From the NCBI RefSeq assembly GCF_003332825.1, contig NZ_QIRF01000003.1, forward strand, positions 310,001 through 374,000: 64,000 nt of DNA. Direction: 5' to 3'. Position numbers and translations under genes: made by a program. Every line of letters begins with the position of its first letter. The first letter of the stretch is position 1. Of this stretch, positions 1-8,110 are shown piece by piece. Source of the stretch: Dyella sp. C9. Lineage in GTDB: Bacteria; Pseudomonadota; Gammaproteobacteria; Xanthomonadales; Rhodanobacteraceae. Under the pieces are notes generated by a model, which did not search any database, was not told the origin of the DNA, and saw only the letters and a list, made by a program, of their open reading frames with translations.

Positions 1-331
1 GCAAGGTCAACACGAGTGCATCGCCAACGTGCTGCTCGTCGAGCACTTCGGGCTGTGACGGCCGCGCCTGGGCCAGCTGGCCATCGATCCAGCGTGCATC
101 GGCATGCCCGGGCCAGGCGTCCACCAGTCGCCATGCCGGCGGCTCGGCCAGCGCGCGTGCCTGCCGATGCTCGCCAAGCACCCGCAAGACAGCTTGGCGG
201 CCGTGTGTGCGCAGGGCGGCCAGGCCTTCGTCGGCCAGCTGCAGGACGATGCCGGCAGCGGTTTGTCCGGCATGGGCTACCCACGGGTGATCCGGCAGGC
301 AGGGCGCCGGGGCAGCATGGGGCGCGCTCAT
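1..331 (-). CDS. Partial unrecognised protein at the downstream end of the visible pigment operon
   Basis: An open frame starts with ATG at 331 and runs off the left edge after about 110 codons. The ATG overlaps the TGA of the COG4648 membrane-protein gene (ATGA at 328-331), so translation is probably coupled and the gene belongs to the aryl-polyene operon. The visible N-terminus begins MSAPHAAPAPCLPDHPWVAH. It shows no signal peptide or membrane segment and no motif I can assign. In E. coli aryl-polyene clusters the gene after the COG4648 protein is an AMP-ligase (ApeH), but this N-terminus does not look like one to me. A hotdog/dehydratase-type protein is another possibility suggested only by the operon and by the DHPW motif. 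Function left open. Confidence 0.6.
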   Translation of the reverse strand, partial: MSAPHAAPAPCLPDHPWVAHAGQTAAGIVLQLADEGLAALRTHGRQAVLRVLGEHRQARALAEPPAWRLVDAWPGHADARWIDGQLAQARPSQPEVLDEQHVGDALVLTL

Positions 332-873
332 GCCGTTGCCCGCAAACGCTGGCGCAACAGCCACTCGCCTGCGAACAGCGTACCCATGATGAAGTACACG
401 ATCAGGCCGTTGTAGAGCGTCCACCAGCTCAGCGGTTTCCACAGGGTGAGCACGGTGGAGGTGAGCGCGTTGAACACGAAGAAGCCGACCCATACCCAGG
501 TCACCTTGCGCGTGTACGGAATGGCCGCGTCAGGCAGGTCCGGCTCGCGGATGCGCGCGATGCGCTCGACGATCGGCGGCCCGAAGCGCAGGCTGAAGGC
601 GAATACGAACAGCAGCAACAGGCTGATCAGGGTCGGGTACCAGCGCAGCAGTGCGGCTTCGCCGCTGAAGGCGAGGATCACACAGTAGGCCAGCGCGGCG
701 CCCACCATCCAGCGTCCACCCGGCTGCTTGAGCAGGCCAGGAGCACGGATCAGCCACACCGCGCCAAGCACCAGCGCGAACACCGGCGTGTCGACATGTT
801 CCATGCCGAAGTACACCAGGAACGGGTACAGCAGCCCGACCACGGGCAGCAGGATGGAGGTCAGCTTGCGCAT
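328..873 (-). CDS. COG4648-type integral membrane protein of aryl-polyene clusters (ApeG-like)
   Basis: 181 residues with about five hydrophobic segments: an N-terminal pair around residues 5-45, one near 55-70, one near 80-95 and a C-terminal pair around 125-170. The context, an aryl-polyene operon with the gene directly after an acyl carrier protein, matches the position of the COG4648 membrane protein (ApeG) in known clusters. Its biochemical role is not settled in the family, and I infer only that it acts at the inner membrane. Its ATG at 873 overlaps the end of the preceding ACP gene by 13 bases, and its TGA overlaps the next start. No frameshift or truncation is visible. Confidence 0.8.
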   Translation of the reverse strand: MRKLTSILLPVVGLLYPFLVYFGMEHVDTPVFALVLGAVWLIRAPGLLKQPGGRWMVGAALAYCVILAFSGEAALLRWYPTLISLLLLFVFAFSLRFGPPIVERIARIREPDLPDAAIPYTRKVTWVWVGFFVFNALTSTVLTLWKPLSWWTLYNGLIVYFIMGTLFAGEWLLRQRLRATA

Positions 874-1130
874 GCGGTCCGCTGAGCCTCGACGAAGGCG
901 GCCAGACTCTCCACGTTGGCGAAATGCTGGCGCGCATCACGCGAGTCGGAGGCGATCTGGATGTCGTAGCGCTTCTGCAGCGCCAGGGCCAGTTCGAGCG
1001 CATCGATCGAGTCCAGCCCAAGGCCTTCGCCGAACAGCGGCAGGGCAGGTGTGATCTCGCTGGCCTCGATGTCCTCCAGGCTCAGCGTGTCGATGATCAG
1101 TTGGGCGATGTCCTTTTGAAGGTCGTTCAC
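861..1130 (-). CDS. Acyl carrier protein, second ACP of the pigment operon
   Basis: 89 residues with the classic DSID phosphopantetheine site (Ser41, GLGLDSIDALEL). It should carry the growing polyene chain as a thioester after 4'-phosphopantetheinylation. The start is GTG at 1130, because it overlaps the acyltransferase stop as GTGA (1127-1130), the same coupled geometry as the other joints. The open frame continues upstream without a better start. Known aryl-polyene clusters encode two non-identical ACPs (ApeE and ApeF). The other one here opens the operon at 9172. Which of the two corresponds to ApeE cannot be decided from sequence alone. Confidence 0.92.
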   Translation of the reverse strand: MNDLQKDIAQLIIDTLSLEDIEASEITPALPLFGEGLGLDSIDALELALALQKRYDIQIASDSRDARQHFANVESLAAFVEAQRTACAS

Positions 1131-1921
1131 GGCGACGCGAGCTCCTTGAGATAGAGGGTGTGCAGGTGTTGGTTGAGGCGGCGCGAGGCGATCGGCAGCG
1201 GCGCGTCGTTGTTGAAGCTGGCGGGGTCGATGTCCGCGCCCACGCGCAGGCGTACATGGAAGCGACGGTGCGGAATGCTGTACCACGGCTCGGCCTTGGT
1301 CAGCGTGGAAGGCGCCACCGATATGTATACCGGCGTGATCACGCGTGCGCCACGCAGCGCGATGGCCGAGGCGCCGCGATGGAACACCGGTGACTGCCCG
1401 GGCGTCGTGCGCGTCCCTTCGGGAAACACGATCAAGGTCTGTCCTTCGCGCAGCACGTCGGCGGCATGTTCGAGCATGTCCGGGCTGCCGTTGTTGGCGA
1501 TGTACTCCGCATGGCTGATCGGCCCGCGCATGCAGGGGTTGCGCCACAGGCTCTGCTTCACCACGCAATTGGCGTCGCGGATCTGCGAGACCAGGAACAC
1601 CACGTCGATCAGCGAGGGATGGTTGGCAATGATCATCTGTCCCGGGCGGCCGAGGCGCTCGGCGCCCACCACCTCGAAGCTGAGCACGCCGCTGCGGTAC
1701 ATGAACTGCACATGCAGGTGGAAGGCCATGCTGATGGTGCGGCGCATGCGGCGGCGTCGCACGAGGTGGCCGCCAGGCAGCAGCCACAGCGCAGGGAATA
1801 CCAGCGCATAGAGCGCGATGCCGCCGATGCCGAACAACACGAAGCTCATCGCGGTGGCGAACAAGCGCCACAGGTAGAAGTCGCTGCGGCGCAGGCTCAG
1901 GGGTTCGGCTGCCAGATCCAT
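1127..1921 (-). CDS. Lysophospholipid acyltransferase-like (LPLAT/PlsC) acyltransferase
   Basis: 264 residues. A hydrophobic N-terminal segment (about 24-48) anchors it to the inner membrane. The LPLAT signature is present: NHPSLID gives the H(X4)D catalytic pair (His101, Asp106), and FPEGTRT (166-172) is the substrate-binding motif. In aryl-polyene pathways such an enzyme (ApeD-like) is thought to transfer acyl or polyene chains onto a lipid or glycolipid acceptor. The acceptor here is not evident. The ATG at 1921 overlaps the preceding gene by 25 bases. A much longer reading frame exists upstream, but it only shadows the chain-length-factor gene. Confidence 0.9.
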   Translation of the reverse strand: MDLAAEPLSLRRSDFYLWRLFATAMSFVLFGIGGIALYALVFPALWLLPGGHLVRRRRMRRTISMAFHLHVQFMYRSGVLSFEVVGAERLGRPGQMIIANHPSLIDVVFLVSQIRDANCVVKQSLWRNPCMRGPISHAEYIANNGSPDMLEHAADVLREGQTLIVFPEGTRTTPGQSPVFHRGASAIALRGARVITPVYISVAPSTLTKAEPWYSIPHRRFHVRLRVGADIDPASFNNDAPLPIASRRLNQHLHTLYLKELASP

Positions 1922-2637
1922 TGACGTGTCTTCCAGGTGTGCACGAGTGGGCCGGCCGGCGCATGCAGTGCCCGAACGAAATCGAGCGCGAAGGGCCAGT
2001 CGGTCTTGGCTGCGGTTTCCGTAGTACTGGCAAGGCTCAGCCGCCAGCGCGCGGCGAGCGCCGCATCGTTGCGCCCAGCGCCGACGCGCAGCGCCACGGC
2101 GTAGGAGAACGGGACATCGTCGATCCAGCCGGCGTAGGCGGCCGGCGGACATTCCTCGGCAAGCACCACGATCACGGCGGGAGCGCCCTGCTCGATCAGG
2201 ATGGCGGCCTCCAGCATGGCGTGCTCGAAGGTATCGGCTTCGCCGGCAATGGCGGTGGACTCGCCGCGCTGCCCGCGCAGGATCGACCACTGCCCGGCGA
2301 TGGCGTTGTGCACGGACAGCCCGAAGTGCGTGGGCGACAAGGGCTGGCCATCGGCGACGTCGCCGAGGATCGCGTAGGTGCGCGTGGTTTCGCCGTGGCG
2401 CGAGGCGGACACCAGCGGCAGCTGCTCGTCGTCGCCGCACAGGGGCCACGCCGCGTGCAGGGCGATGCGGGCCATGCGGCTCAGGCGACGACGCTGCATG
2501 GCTGGCAGGAAGCTGCAATCGGGTTGCTCGTCGCCTTCCTCGGGCGTCCAGGGCGAGCGGGCCCAGGATTGCCAGTCTTCGGCGCTGTCGAGGCCGGGGG
2601 CCCAGGCGCGCCAGCCGGCAATGTGCAGGTCGATCAT
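1897..2637 (-). CDS. Ketosynthase-like chain-length factor partner (ApeC-like, Ketoacyl-synt_2 family)
   Basis: 246 residues, about half the size of a ketosynthase. It carries the features of the Ketoacyl-synt_2 family: an FLPAMQRRRLSRMARIAL segment near residue 43-60 and FGLSVHNAIAGQWSI near 105-119. There is no Cys-His-His triad, so it should not condense chains itself. In E. coli the equivalent ApeC pairs with the ketosynthase ApeO as a chain-length factor. The gene is joined to the upstream ketosynthase by ATGA (2634-2637), which fits equimolar production of a heterodimer. Confidence 0.85.
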   Translation of the reverse strand: MIDLHIAGWRAWAPGLDSAEDWQSWARSPWTPEEGDEQPDCSFLPAMQRRRLSRMARIALHAAWPLCGDDEQLPLVSASRHGETTRTYAILGDVADGQPLSPTHFGLSVHNAIAGQWSILRGQRGESTAIAGEADTFEHAMLEAAILIEQGAPAVIVVLAEECPPAAYAGWIDDVPFSYAVALRVGAGRNDAALAARWRLSLASTTETAAKTDWPFALDFVRALHAPAGPLVHTWKTRQWIWQPNP

Positions 2638-3890
2638 GCCTCACCTCCACCATGGCGATGGAACACCAGCGAGGCGCAGCTGCCACCGAAGCCGAAGCTG
2701 TTGGACAAAGCGACATCGATGCGCCGCGCCGTGGTGGCGGCGATCAGCGGCATGGCGCCGAACGCGTCGTCGCGGCGGCCGATGGCGGTGCCGGCTGCGA
2801 GTCCGTGCTGCATCATCAGCAGGCACGCGATCGCGTCGAGCGCGCCCGCAGCTGCGGGCGCGTGGCCGATCAGCCCCTTGATGGAGGACAGTGCCGGCAC
2901 GTCGACGCCGCGCTCGCCGAACACGGCGGCGATGGCTTCCCACTCGGCCAGGTCACCCAGCGGCGTCGAGCAGGCATGGGTATTGATGTAGTCGGGCAGG
3001 GCGTCGGCCTGCGCCAGTGCCTGCCGCATCGCGTCGGCGATGCCTGCCGGGCCGGGGCCGACCATGCTGGACGCATCGGTGCTGGCGCCGTAGCCGGTCA
3101 CCTCGGCGAGGATGCGGGCGCCGCGCGTCTGTGCGTGATCCAGCGATTCCAGCACCAGCACGCCTGCGCCGGCGGCCAGCACGATGCCGTCGCGCTCGGC
3201 GTCGTAAGGCCGCGAGGCGAGCTCCGGCCGTGCATTGCTGTTGACCGACAAGGCCCCCATGGCGTCGAACCACAGTGCCGTGGTGTCGTGCAGCTCCTCG
3301 CTGCCGCCGCAGACCACCTGCTGCAGCTTGCCCAGCTGGATCAGCTCCATGGCCTGGCCGATCGCGTGGGCGCCGCTGGTGCAGGCCGAGGTGATCACCA
3401 TGCTGCGGCCGCCGATGCCGAAGGCGTGCGCAAGACCGGCCGCCACCGAGCTGCTCATGCCGCGCGTGACGATGTATGGCGACAGGCGCGCGATGCCGCG
3501 CGAGGCGAAGCTTTCCAGCGCGGCCTGGTGTTCGCTCAGCGCGGCGCCGCCGCCGATCACCAGCCCGCACCCCGCCGAGGCGAGTTGTTCAGCCGTGACA
3601 CCGGCCTGCGCAATCGCCTCACGCGCCGCCTGCCAGGCATACCATGCCGTGACGGGCAGGAAACGGCGCAGCTTGCGCGGCGGCTCGTCCAGCCAGGCTT
3701 CGTCAACCGGGCCGCCGACCTGGCAACGCATACCGAGTGCCTCAAGCTGCGGCATATGCCGCAGGCCACCGTGTCCGTGGCGCAGCGCTTCGAGCAGCCG
3801 CACATTGCCGACACCCACGCACGACACCGAGCCCATGCCGGTCACGACGACGCGGGGCAACGATGGGCGGACGGCGGCTACGGCGTTCAT
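2634..3890 (-). CDS. Beta-ketoacyl-ACP synthase (second ketosynthase), partner candidate for the chain-length factor
   Basis: 418 residues, FabF-like thiolase fold. The catalytic triad is complete: Cys170 in SACTSG, His305 in NTHACSTP, and His343 in KGLIGH. The usual HGT(S/A)T motif around the first histidine reads HACST here, a local departure in an otherwise intact enzyme. It should elongate the aryl-polyene chain by decarboxylative condensation with malonyl-ACP. The ATG at 3890 overlaps the stop of the first ketosynthase (ATGA), and its own TGA overlaps the start of the chain-length-factor gene. That pairing makes it the likelier partner of the ApeC-like protein, by position only. Confidence 0.92.
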   Translation of the reverse strand: MNAVAAVRPSLPRVVVTGMGSVSCVGVGNVRLLEALRHGHGGLRHMPQLEALGMRCQVGGPVDEAWLDEPPRKLRRFLPVTAWYAWQAAREAIAQAGVTAEQLASAGCGLVIGGGAALSEHQAALESFASRGIARLSPYIVTRGMSSSVAAGLAHAFGIGGRSMVITSACTSGAHAIGQAMELIQLGKLQQVVCGGSEELHDTTALWFDAMGALSVNSNARPELASRPYDAERDGIVLAAGAGVLVLESLDHAQTRGARILAEVTGYGASTDASSMVGPGPAGIADAMRQALAQADALPDYINTHACSTPLGDLAEWEAIAAVFGERGVDVPALSSIKGLIGHAPAAAGALDAIACLLMMQHGLAAGTAIGRRDDAFGAMPLIAATTARRIDVALSNSFGFGGSCASLVFHRHGGGEA

Positions 3891-5113
3891 GCGTCGACGG
3901 TCTTGAAGATCAGCGAGGTGTTGATGCCGCCGAACGCGAAGTTGTTGTTCATCACGTAGCGCGCATCGAGGCGGCGACCTTCGCCCATGATGTAGTCCAG
4001 CGGTGCGCACTCCGGATCGGGCTCGTGCAGGTTGAGCGTGGGGGCAAACCAGCCCTCGCGCATCATCTCGATCGCCCACCACGATTCCAGTGCGCCGCAC
4101 GCACCCAGCGTGTGGCCGACATAGCCCTTCATCGAACTGATGGGTGTCGCCGTGCCCATCACGGATGCGGTGGCGTGGCTTTCGGCCACGTCACCACGGT
4201 CGGTAGCGGTGCCGTGGGCGCTGATGTAGCCGATGTTCGCTGGATCGAGCCGCGCATCATCGAGCGCCATGCGCATGGCCACGGCCATGGTCTCGCGGGT
4301 GGGCTGGGTGATGTGGCTACCGTCGGAGTTGCAACCGAAACCCACCACCTCGGCATAGATGCGCGCGCCGCGGGCGAGCGCATGTTCGTATTCCTCAAGC
4401 ACCAGCGTGGTGGCCGCTTCGCCCACCACCAGGCCGTCGCGTGCGCGGTCGAACGGGCGTGGCGTGAGCTGCGGTTCGTCGTTGCGCGTGCTGGTGGCGA
4501 ACAGCGTGTCGAACACCGCCGCGCCCGGACCGGAAAGCTCTTCCGCGCCGCCGCAGAGCATCAGAGTCTGCTTGCCCTGCTGGATGGCCTCGTAGCCGAA
4601 GCCGATCGCCTGGCTGCCCGAGGTGCAGGCGCTGGAGGTGGGAATGATCCGGCCCTTGAGGCCGAAGAACACGCCAACGTTCACCGCGGTGGTGTGCGCC
4701 ATCATCTGGATGTAGCTGGTGGCGGTGACGCCCTGCATGGAACCGGTGTCCAGCATGTGGCCCATCACGCGGATCGGCTCCACGCTGCCGCCCGACGAAC
4801 CATAGGCCACGCCCATGCGGCCGTCGCTCACGGCGGGGTGGTCCTGCAGGCCGGCGTCGAGCAGGGCCCGCTCGCTGGCGGCCACCGCCAGCTGCGCCAC
4901 GCGTCCCATCGAGCGCAGGTGGCGACGTGGCCACGACGGCAGGCTGAAGTCGTCCACCGGGCAGCCGAGGCGACCGTTCAGCGCGTCGAAGTAATCCCAT
5001 TCGGGCATGCGGCGCACCGCGTTATGGTACTGCCGCAGGCGCGCGCCGATGGTGATCCAGTCGTGGCCGAGCGGGGTGATGCCGCCGATGCCGGTGATGA
5101 CGACGCGCTTCAT
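3887..5113 (-). CDS. Beta-ketoacyl-ACP synthase (first ketosynthase)
   Basis: 408 residues from ATG at 5113, with a GTG two codons further upstream at 5119 as an alternative. The FabF-type triad is canonical: Cys163 (SACTSG), His300 (SAHGTATD) and His334 (KGYVGH). The glycine-rich C-terminal NNNFAFGG is also present. It should catalyse chain elongation or initiation in aryl-polyene synthesis. Two ketosynthases plus a chain-length factor are usual for these clusters (ApeO, ApeR and ApeC in E. coli). The ATG overlaps the stop of a 12-codon micro-ORF as ATGA, and a GCAGGA ribosome-binding site lies inside that micro-ORF. Confidence 0.93.
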   Translation of the reverse strand: MKRVVITGIGGITPLGHDWITIGARLRQYHNAVRRMPEWDYFDALNGRLGCPVDDFSLPSWPRRHLRSMGRVAQLAVAASERALLDAGLQDHPAVSDGRMGVAYGSSGGSVEPIRVMGHMLDTGSMQGVTATSYIQMMAHTTAVNVGVFFGLKGRIIPTSSACTSGSQAIGFGYEAIQQGKQTLMLCGGAEELSGPGAAVFDTLFATSTRNDEPQLTPRPFDRARDGLVVGEAATTLVLEEYEHALARGARIYAEVVGFGCNSDGSHITQPTRETMAVAMRMALDDARLDPANIGYISAHGTATDRGDVAESHATASVMGTATPISSMKGYVGHTLGACGALESWWAIEMMREGWFAPTLNLHEPDPECAPLDYIMGEGRRLDARYVMNNNFAFGGINTSLIFKTVDA

Positions 5114-5148
5114 CGGCACGCGTCCTGCGCAGGAAGGATTGCGTTCAT
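5110..5148 (-). other. 12-codon micro-ORF linking the exporter and ketosynthase genes
   Basis: ATG at 5148 overlaps the MMPL stop (ATGA, 5145-5148). The frame MNAILPAQDACR ends at TGA 5110-5112, which in turn overlaps the ketosynthase ATG (ATGA, 5110-5113). It could pass terminating ribosomes from one large gene to the next, be the scar of a deleted gene such as apeN, or be chance. Nothing suggests that the peptide itself works. Confidence 0.35.
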
Positions 5149-7505
5149 GGGTACGTCTCGGAGGCGGGCAGGCTGACCGGCGCGAACAGCGCGGTGATGC
5201 CGATGCCCAGCAACAGGGTGATGCCGAAATGCTGGAGCGCCGGCATGGTGCTCAGGCCCAGCAGTCCGAACGAAAGCAGTGCAGTGACGGCCGAAAGCAG
5301 CACGCTGGCGTAGCTGGCGCCGGGCAGGTGCGCGGTATGCGGCTCGCCCTCGCGCAGGAACACCGCATAGTTGGCGCCTACGCCGAGCACCAGCATCAAG
5401 GCCATCCAGTGGAACAGCGTCAGTGGCTGGCCGAGGTAGCCGAGCGCGGCCAGGCTGAGTCCGATGCCAAGCAGCGGCGGTGTCAGCACGCGCACGGCAC
5501 CGCGGCCATAGCGCCAGGCGAATGCCGCGCCGACCAGCACGAGCGCAGCCAGCAACCACAGGCTGGCGTACTGGCGATAACGGCCGAACAGGGCCGACAC
5601 GCTGGCTGGCTTGTCGACCAGGCTCACCTCGGCGAGGCCATCGGCGGCGCCACGCAGCACGGCGACGTCGTCCTGGCCTTGAGGAAGGACGATCGAGGCA
5701 TAGCTGTGGTCGTGCTGGTTCATCCAGAGGTAGCGGAACGGAAGGGACAAGGGCATCGACAGCCAGTCGCTGATCTTGAGTACCTGTCCCGGCCATGCCG
5801 TAACGTAGGCCTGTGCAACAGATGCCTTGATGCCGGCCTTAAGCAGGGTTTCCTCCAGCGCGGCACCCGGTGCGAACAGTGGGGCCAGCGCGGCTCGGTT
5901 CTGCGCCTGTCGCTGTGCCGACGGCACCATGCTGGCCACGCCGGTCCAGCTGTCGAGTTGCTGCCGGGCCACCAACGCCTGCAGCCTCTGAGCCAGTGCT
6001 TCCTCGTGCTGGAGCGTGGCCTCCGGCGTGTCGCCGGTGACCAGGTAGAACTGGCTGCCGTTGCCGATGCCGGTGATGTCGCGGATGCGCGCCTCCTGCT
6101 GCGCGAGGTCGGCTGGAGTGGCGATCAGCAGATGGATGTCGTCGTCATGGCCCAGCCGCCACCAGCCCGGCAGCGCCACCGCCGCGGCCAACGCCAGCAT
6201 GGCCAGGCCGGCGCGGCCCTGGCTGAGGCGCATCATCCTCCGTTGCCAGCCGCGCGCCATGGCCACCAGCGAAGGTGACAACGGCTTGCCGGTGGGCGGC
6301 ACCGACAGTGCCGGCAGCAGCCAGAACACGCTGAGGCAGGCCACCAGCATGCCCACCATGGCAAAGCAGGCCATTTGCCGCAGCGCGGGGAAAGGCACCA
6401 GGCCAAGCAGCAGGTAGCCGAGCAGCGAGGTGCCCAGCGCAAGCAGCAGAGCCGGGCGCACCTGACGCACACCGTCTTGCGGCCGCCAGTGGCGGCCCAT
6501 GTTGGCACGCGCGCAAAGGTACTGGATCGAATAGTCCACGGCCTCGCCAAGCAGGGCCGCACCGAATACCAGGGTGAGCAGATGGATCTGGCCGAACACC
6601 AGCAGGGTGACGGTCAGTGCGCTGATCACGCCCACGGCGGTGGACAGGAAGGCCACCAGCAGGGGTCTTGGCGAGCGGAAGGTCCACAGCAGCAGCAGCG
6701 CGATGCCCAGCGTGGAAGCCAGGCCCACCACGTGCACGTCGCGCTCGGCACCGGCGCGGGCCGCCGCCGCGTAGAACACCGTGCCGGTGCGCAGCAGCTG
6801 CGTGCCGGGATGATCGTGGCCCACGTCTTGCCAGGCGCGGTCGAGTACAGCCAGGGCCTCGCGCTGCACGCCATCGTCGTAGGACGAGCCGCGCAGCGCG
6901 GCAATCACCATGACGTAGGTGAGGCCATCACGGTGGGCGGTGAGCAGGTCGTCCTCGGGAACCAGCGGCGAGCGGCTCCAGGGCTGCTGGTCGAGCCAGT
7001 GCTGCAGCCAGCCAAAAGGATCGTCCTGCACGCGCGTGCCGATGCCGGCGAGGAAGGGTTCGTTGAGCCGGCGTGCCAGGGTCTGGCCGGCGGCATAGCC
7101 CGGCTGAGCCAGCGCCGTGCGATCGGCATCGCTCAACAGACTGAAGCGATAGGGCAGGTACGGTGCGATGAACTGGTCGAGATCGAACGGCGGCAACTCG
7201 GCCGTGACCGAGGCGAACACGTGCTGGCCGGTGAGTGCCTCGCCAAGCGCGCGCGCTGCCGCCTTGGCCTTGTCGTCATCGGCGTCGGCCACCACCAGCA
7301 CCATGCGGTCGCCATTGGCGTGGGCCAGCTGGTCCACTGCAGCCTCGGCCAGCGGGTGGCGCTCGGTGGCAGGCAGCATGGCCAGCAGGTCAGTCTGGAT
7401 CGGCAGCGGACCACGCCCGAACAGCAGCCAACTGCCGAGCAGCAGCATGCCCAGGGCGAATGCCCCGAACAGCGCCGCACGCCAGAGAGGTCCCCGCGGA
7501 CTCAT
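5145..7505 (-). CDS. MMPL/RND-family exporter of the pigment operon (ApeM-like)
   Basis: 786 residues with the RND half-repeat layout: one N-terminal transmembrane helix (about 13-30), a large periplasmic loop, a block of helices in the middle (about 250-410), a second periplasmic loop and a final helix block. It lacks the usual cytoplasmic tail. Members of this COG4258-type group in aryl-polyene clusters are taken to move the pigment lipid from the inner membrane towards the outer membrane. The LolA-like protein directly upstream is the natural partner. ATG 7505 overlaps the LolA stop (ATGA, 7502-7505). A longer upstream frame only shadows the LolA gene. Confidence 0.9.
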   Translation of the reverse strand: MSPRGPLWRAALFGAFALGMLLLGSWLLFGRGPLPIQTDLLAMLPATERHPLAEAAVDQLAHANGDRMVLVVADADDDKAKAAARALGEALTGQHVFASVTAELPPFDLDQFIAPYLPYRFSLLSDADRTALAQPGYAAGQTLARRLNEPFLAGIGTRVQDDPFGWLQHWLDQQPWSRSPLVPEDDLLTAHRDGLTYVMVIAALRGSSYDDGVQREALAVLDRAWQDVGHDHPGTQLLRTGTVFYAAAARAGAERDVHVVGLASTLGIALLLLWTFRSPRPLLVAFLSTAVGVISALTVTLLVFGQIHLLTLVFGAALLGEAVDYSIQYLCARANMGRHWRPQDGVRQVRPALLLALGTSLLGYLLLGLVPFPALRQMACFAMVGMLVACLSVFWLLPALSVPPTGKPLSPSLVAMARGWQRRMMRLSQGRAGLAMLALAAAVALPGWWRLGHDDDIHLLIATPADLAQQEARIRDITGIGNGSQFYLVTGDTPEATLQHEEALAQRLQALVARQQLDSWTGVASMVPSAQRQAQNRAALAPLFAPGAALEETLLKAGIKASVAQAYVTAWPGQVLKISDWLSMPLSLPFRYLWMNQHDHSYASIVLPQGQDDVAVLRGAADGLAEVSLVDKPASVSALFGRYRQYASLWLLAALVLVGAAFAWRYGRGAVRVLTPPLLGIGLSLAALGYLGQPLTLFHWMALMLVLGVGANYAVFLREGEPHTAHLPGASYASVLLSAVTALLSFGLLGLSTMPALQHFGITLLLGIGITALFAPVSLPASETYP

Positions 7506-8110
7506 GGCATGCCCAGCGCCCGGGCCTCGAGTGGGCTCAGCGTGCCGGCATCGCGCGTTCCGCTGAAGCGGATCACGGTGCGTTCGCCGCCCTGCATCTC
7601 CACGTCGATGCCCTGAAGATAGCGGTCTCCACTGAGTTCGATGGCACTCAGCACGCGGGCCATGCGTTCCTGGCGTGGACTGAAGCGCAACGTCCAGCGG
7701 CTGGGGCTGCCGTGCGCTTCGACAGTGAACTGGCGCAGCGCCTCTTCGGGTTGCCCGGTAAGCATGGACTGCAGCATCTGCGAAACCTGGGCCACGCCGC
7801 GGTCGCCGTTGCGGATGACCTGCAGCTGGCCCTGCTCGTCGATGCGAGCGGTGCGCGCGCCAGTCAGCGCGAGCGTCTCGCGATAGGGTTGGGTGACCTG
7901 CCACAGCATGCCGTGCCCGCTGACGAACACGAGCTGCCCCTGGCTCTGCTGTGGTTGGGCCAGCGCCGGGTTTTCGCGACTCTGGGTGAAATCGGCGCGC
8001 ACCTGCGGATGGGCCGCGAGTTCGGCCAGTACCTGGTGAAGCAAGTCGGCTTCCTGCGCGTGCAGGACACCGGCAAGCAGGCAGAGCAGGGTGGCGATCA
8101 GGCAGCGCAT
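7502..8110 (-). CDS. LolA-like periplasmic carrier protein (ApeL-like)
   Basis: 202 residues with a clear signal peptide (MRCLIATLLCLLAGVLHAQ, cleavage after about 18). The mature part has the LolA pattern: an early FTQSRENP region and then beta-strand-rich sequence with GHGMLWQVTQPYRETLAL. In aryl-polyene clusters this family is believed to ferry the lipid-linked polyene across the periplasm, working with the MMPL protein encoded next. A GGAGG ribosome-binding site precedes ATG 8110. The start lies 13 bases inside the glycosyltransferase gene. It is a paralogue of housekeeping LolA and not LolA itself, judging from the neighbours. Confidence 0.85.
   Translation of the reverse strand: MRCLIATLLCLLAGVLHAQEADLLHQVLAELAAHPQVRADFTQSRENPALAQPQQSQGQLVFVSGHGMLWQVTQPYRETLALTGARTARIDEQGQLQVIRNGDRGVAQVSQMLQSMLTGQPEEALRQFTVEAHGSPSRWTLRFSPRQERMARVLSAIELSGDRYLQGIDVEMQGGERTVIRFSGTRDAGTLSPLEARALGMP

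Noticed and set aside
16-885. Plus-strand frame of 289 codons at the left edge
   Set aside because: Opposite to the COG4648 membrane protein and the edge gene, and rich in Arg/Ala/Gln as is typical of shadows.
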